This document shows, piece after piece, positions 6,328-7,677 of a DNA stretch of 7,677 nt; the first letter of the stretch is position 1; every line of letters starts with the position of its first letter. Made by a program: the position numbers and the translations under genes. The notes under the pieces were generated by a model. It searched no databases, was not told the origin of the DNA, and saw nothing but the letters and a program-made list of their open reading frames with translations. The DNA lies in contig JAJZFR010000328.1 of assembly GCA_021805265.1 (NCBI GenBank), positions 1-7,677 on the forward strand, written 5' to 3'. The stretch is from Acidobacteriota bacterium (GTDB taxonomy: Bacteria > Acidobacteriota > Terriglobia > Terriglobales > Acidobacteriaceae).

Positions 6328-6669
6328 TCAGGCTGTTGGCGCTGTATCCAACTTGTTCTCCTGCATTTCACGCTGTTTGGCATCCCAGAGCAATTCCGCC
6401 AGACTCTGATACATTCCCTCAGGCACGTGCTCTCTCGCCGTCACTCGCCTGCACAATTCAAACAGCATCTTTGCGCTCGGCAGGTGATGTTGCCGCGCGT
6501 TGGTGACAATGCAATTCACTACCTCGAACAGATTGGCTTCCAGTGCCTTTTCCGCTTTCTCCTGCAACCTCGTTGCCGCTCTCCCGAGTCGTTCATCCGT
6601 TGGTTCGACTCTCGCCTCGGCATCCCCGTCGCCCGCTAAGTTCTCAATGCTTACTTCCTCTTCGGCCAT
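6328..6669 (-). CDS. Small acidic helical hypothetical protein
   Basis: A 113-residue protein that I do not recognise. The N-terminus is acidic (MAEEEVSIENLAGDGDAEA). The rest looks alpha-helical: a charged helix (ERLGRAATRLQEKAEKALEA, residues about 27-46), a segment with LFEVVNCIV and AKMLFELCRRV, and a C-terminal helix (EGMYQSLAELLWDAKQREMQ). No signal peptide or membrane segment is seen, so it is probably cytoplasmic. The ATG at 6669 has only a distant GGAAG (11 nt). An in-frame GTG at 6690, with GGGGAG 5 nt upstream, is a real alternative start and would add seven residues. The chosen start avoids running into the hairpin at 6710-6749. The gene lies between two hairpins and reads toward the giant gene 145 bp downstream. 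Co-expression is possible, but nothing in the sequence proves a functional link. Confidence 0.7.
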   Translation of the reverse strand: MAEEEVSIENLAGDGDAEARVEPTDERLGRAATRLQEKAEKALEANLFEVVNCIVTNARQHHLPSAKMLFELCRRVTAREHVPEGMYQSLAELLWDAKQREMQENKLDTAPTA

Positions 6670-6709
6670 CGCACCGCCATCTTCCGACACCGATTCTCCC
6701 CACAAACGC

Positions 6710-6749
6710 AAAAAGACGGAGCAGGCGCAAGCCAACTCCGTCTTCTTTT
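6710..6749. terminator. Bidirectional terminator-like hairpin
   Basis: AAGACGGAG (6713-6721) pairs with CTCCGTCTT (6736-6744). Inside, GGC and GCC close a GCAA tetraloop (6724-6733). An A-run (6710-6714) gives TTTTT on the minus strand, and CTTTT (6745-6749) gives a T-tract on the plus strand. It most simply ends transcription of the dehydrogenase gene, whose stop lies about 157 nt upstream. Because a candidate promoter lies between that stop and this hairpin, it could also act as an attenuator for the small gene. Confidence 0.7.
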
Positions 6750-6834
6750 GTGCTGTGATTGTTCCTAGACTAACCTATTCCACAAAAATTCCCCGCAACC
6801 CTCCCAAAGTGACCATAAATATCCTGATTTCAAC

Positions 6835-6863
6835 AAGATAATCGGACTTCCTGCACCTCTCAA
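6835..6863 (-). promoter_or_regulatory. Candidate sigma-70 promoter upstream of the small gene
   Basis: On the minus strand TTGAGA (6863-6858) and TATCTT (6840-6835) are separated by exactly 17 nt, matching 5/6 and 4/6 of the consensus. It sits just after the dehydrogenase stop and would start transcription near 6828, leaving a leader of about 160 nt that includes the 6710-6749 hairpin. It is a by-eye match in a relatively AT-rich spacer, so it is only a candidate. Confidence 0.4.
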
Positions 6864-6905
6864 ACCTTGACAGCTTTCTTTGTCTTCCTATTTCCTGTCG
6901 ATTCC

Positions 6906-7677
6906 TCACGCCGTCAGCCCGGCGCGACGCGCATGATCCGCCATCTGCCCCTGGATCTCCAGCGCAAGCCCCAGCGCTTCCCGACCTTCCCGCCCCGTCA
7001 CCCGTGGCTGCTCGCGCGTCCTCACCGAATCACAGAACGCCTCCAGCTCCAGCCGCAGCGGCTCCCCGCTACCCACCTCCGGCCTGGTAAATGAAAGTCC
7101 CGGAAGCCCATCCACAAAACCCTCCGCCTCCCCCGCAGCCAGCGCGCTCTCCAGCTTGAACGCCTCCGCAACCCCGATCACGAGAACATCGCGCCGTGCA
7201 TAATCGATCGATACATAGCGCCCAGGCTCGAAATATCTCAACTTCCTCACCCGCTCCGTCGATACCCGCGACGCCGTAAAATTCGCCACACACCCTGACT
7301 CGAACTCCACCCTTACGTTGGCAATATCCACCTTCCCGGAAAGGATCGGCAACCCCACCGCCCGCACTTCACTCACCCGGCTACCGGCAAAACGAAGCAC
7401 CACGTCCAGGTCATGAATCATCAGGTCCAGCACAACGTCCACATCGAGCGACCGCGGCGTAAATACGCTCAGCCGATGCGCCTCGAAAAACATCGGCCCG
7501 CGCACCTCACGCTCCATCGCCATAACCGCCGGATTGAACCGCTCCAGATGCCCCGGCTGCAAGATTCGCCGATGCCGCTCTGCCACAGCCAGCAGCTCGT
7601 CCGCTTCCGTAAGCGTCGCCGCCAGCGGCTTTTCCACCAGGCAATCCACCCCCGCGCACAGCAACTCCCCGGCCACC
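6906..7677 (-). CDS. Gfo/Idh/MocA-family sugar dehydrogenase, C-terminal part (GnnA-like)
   Basis: A 5'-truncated gene with about 256 residues visible, ending at TGA 6906-6908; the N-terminal Rossmann nucleotide-binding half lies outside the window. Counting from the first visible complete codon, the family motif E-K-P-L is at 15-18 (its Lys is the usual catalytic/cofactor-contacting residue). GHLERFNPAV follows at 42-51, and IHDLDVVL at 87-94 carries the catalytic-type histidine. The rest forms the alpha/beta substrate domain. The G-H-x-E-R-F-N-P-A signature with HDLD is what I associate with the UDP-N-acetylglucosamine 3-dehydrogenase (GnnA) branch. That enzyme oxidises the 3-position before transamination to the 3-amino sugar used for amide-linked lipid A. 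The family is secure, but the substrate is inferred and other nucleotide-sugar dehydrogenases of the family remain possible. No lpx or gnnB gene is in view to support the pathway. Confidence 0.88.
   Translation of the reverse strand, partial: VAGELLCAGVDCLVEKPLAATLTEADELLAVAERHRRILQPGHLERFNPAVMAMEREVRGPMFFEAHRLSVFTPRSLDVDVVLDLMIHDLDVVLRFAGSRVSEVRAVGLPILSGKVDIANVRVEFESGCVANFTASRVSTERVRKLRYFEPGRYVSIDYARRDVLVIGVAEAFKLESALAAGEAEGFVDGLPGLSFTRPEVGSGEPLRLELEAFCDSVRTREQPRVTGREGREALGLALEIQGQMADHARRAGLTA

Noticed and set aside
6500..6841. Plus-strand open frame of 113 codons over the small gene and spacer
   Set aside because: It is antisense to the small minus-strand gene, runs through the terminator-like hairpin, and encodes a Ser/Pro-rich product with no recognisable features.
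6867..6894. Plus-strand TTGACA with a TATTTC box 16 nt downstream
   Set aside because: The -35 is perfect but the -10 is weak. It would drive transcription into the antisense of the dehydrogenase, where no plausible plus-strand gene exists.

Overview
The window is GC-rich bacterial DNA, probably from an Acidobacteriota (Terriglobia-type) genome. That guess rests on the composition and on the kind of giant secreted beta-helix protein present. It is inference, because no rRNA or other taxonomic marker is in view. All supported genes lie on the minus strand, so they read from right to left.

Right end (6906-7677): the C-terminal part of a Gfo/Idh/MocA-family NAD(P)-dependent sugar dehydrogenase. 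It most resembles the UDP-GlcNAc 3-dehydrogenase (GnnA-like) branch seen in some lipid A gene clusters. After its stop comes a spacer with a candidate sigma-70-type promoter (6835-6863) and a two-part GC-rich hairpin with T-tracts on both strands (6710-6749). A small acidic, helical hypothetical protein follows (6328-6669). A second, very strong perfect inverted repeat (6260-6312) lies just past its stop.

Main feature (1-6182): one unbroken reading frame of 2,060 codons starts at an ATG with a good Shine-Dalgarno and runs off the left edge of the window with no stop. It fills about 80% of the sequence. I followed the frame by hand from start to edge and the codon count matches the coordinates exactly, so there is no net frameshift. 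The protein has a signal peptide, an Ig-like N-terminal domain, and then three successive blocks. Each block pairs a phage-tail-fibre-like linker with a pectin-lyase-type parallel beta-helix domain. A jelly-roll carbohydrate-binding-like segment, a GxGYT-type repeat pair and a beta-rich spacer domain lie between them. It looks like a secreted, cysteine-bearing relative of phage tail spikes or fibres, perhaps an adhesin or polysaccharide-binding/degrading surface protein. No phage genes surround it.

The many long open frames on the plus strand across 1-6500 are antisense shadows of this gene: Arg/His/Pro-rich or low-complexity, with no domain logic. I saw no tRNA, rRNA, CRISPR array or insertion sequence.
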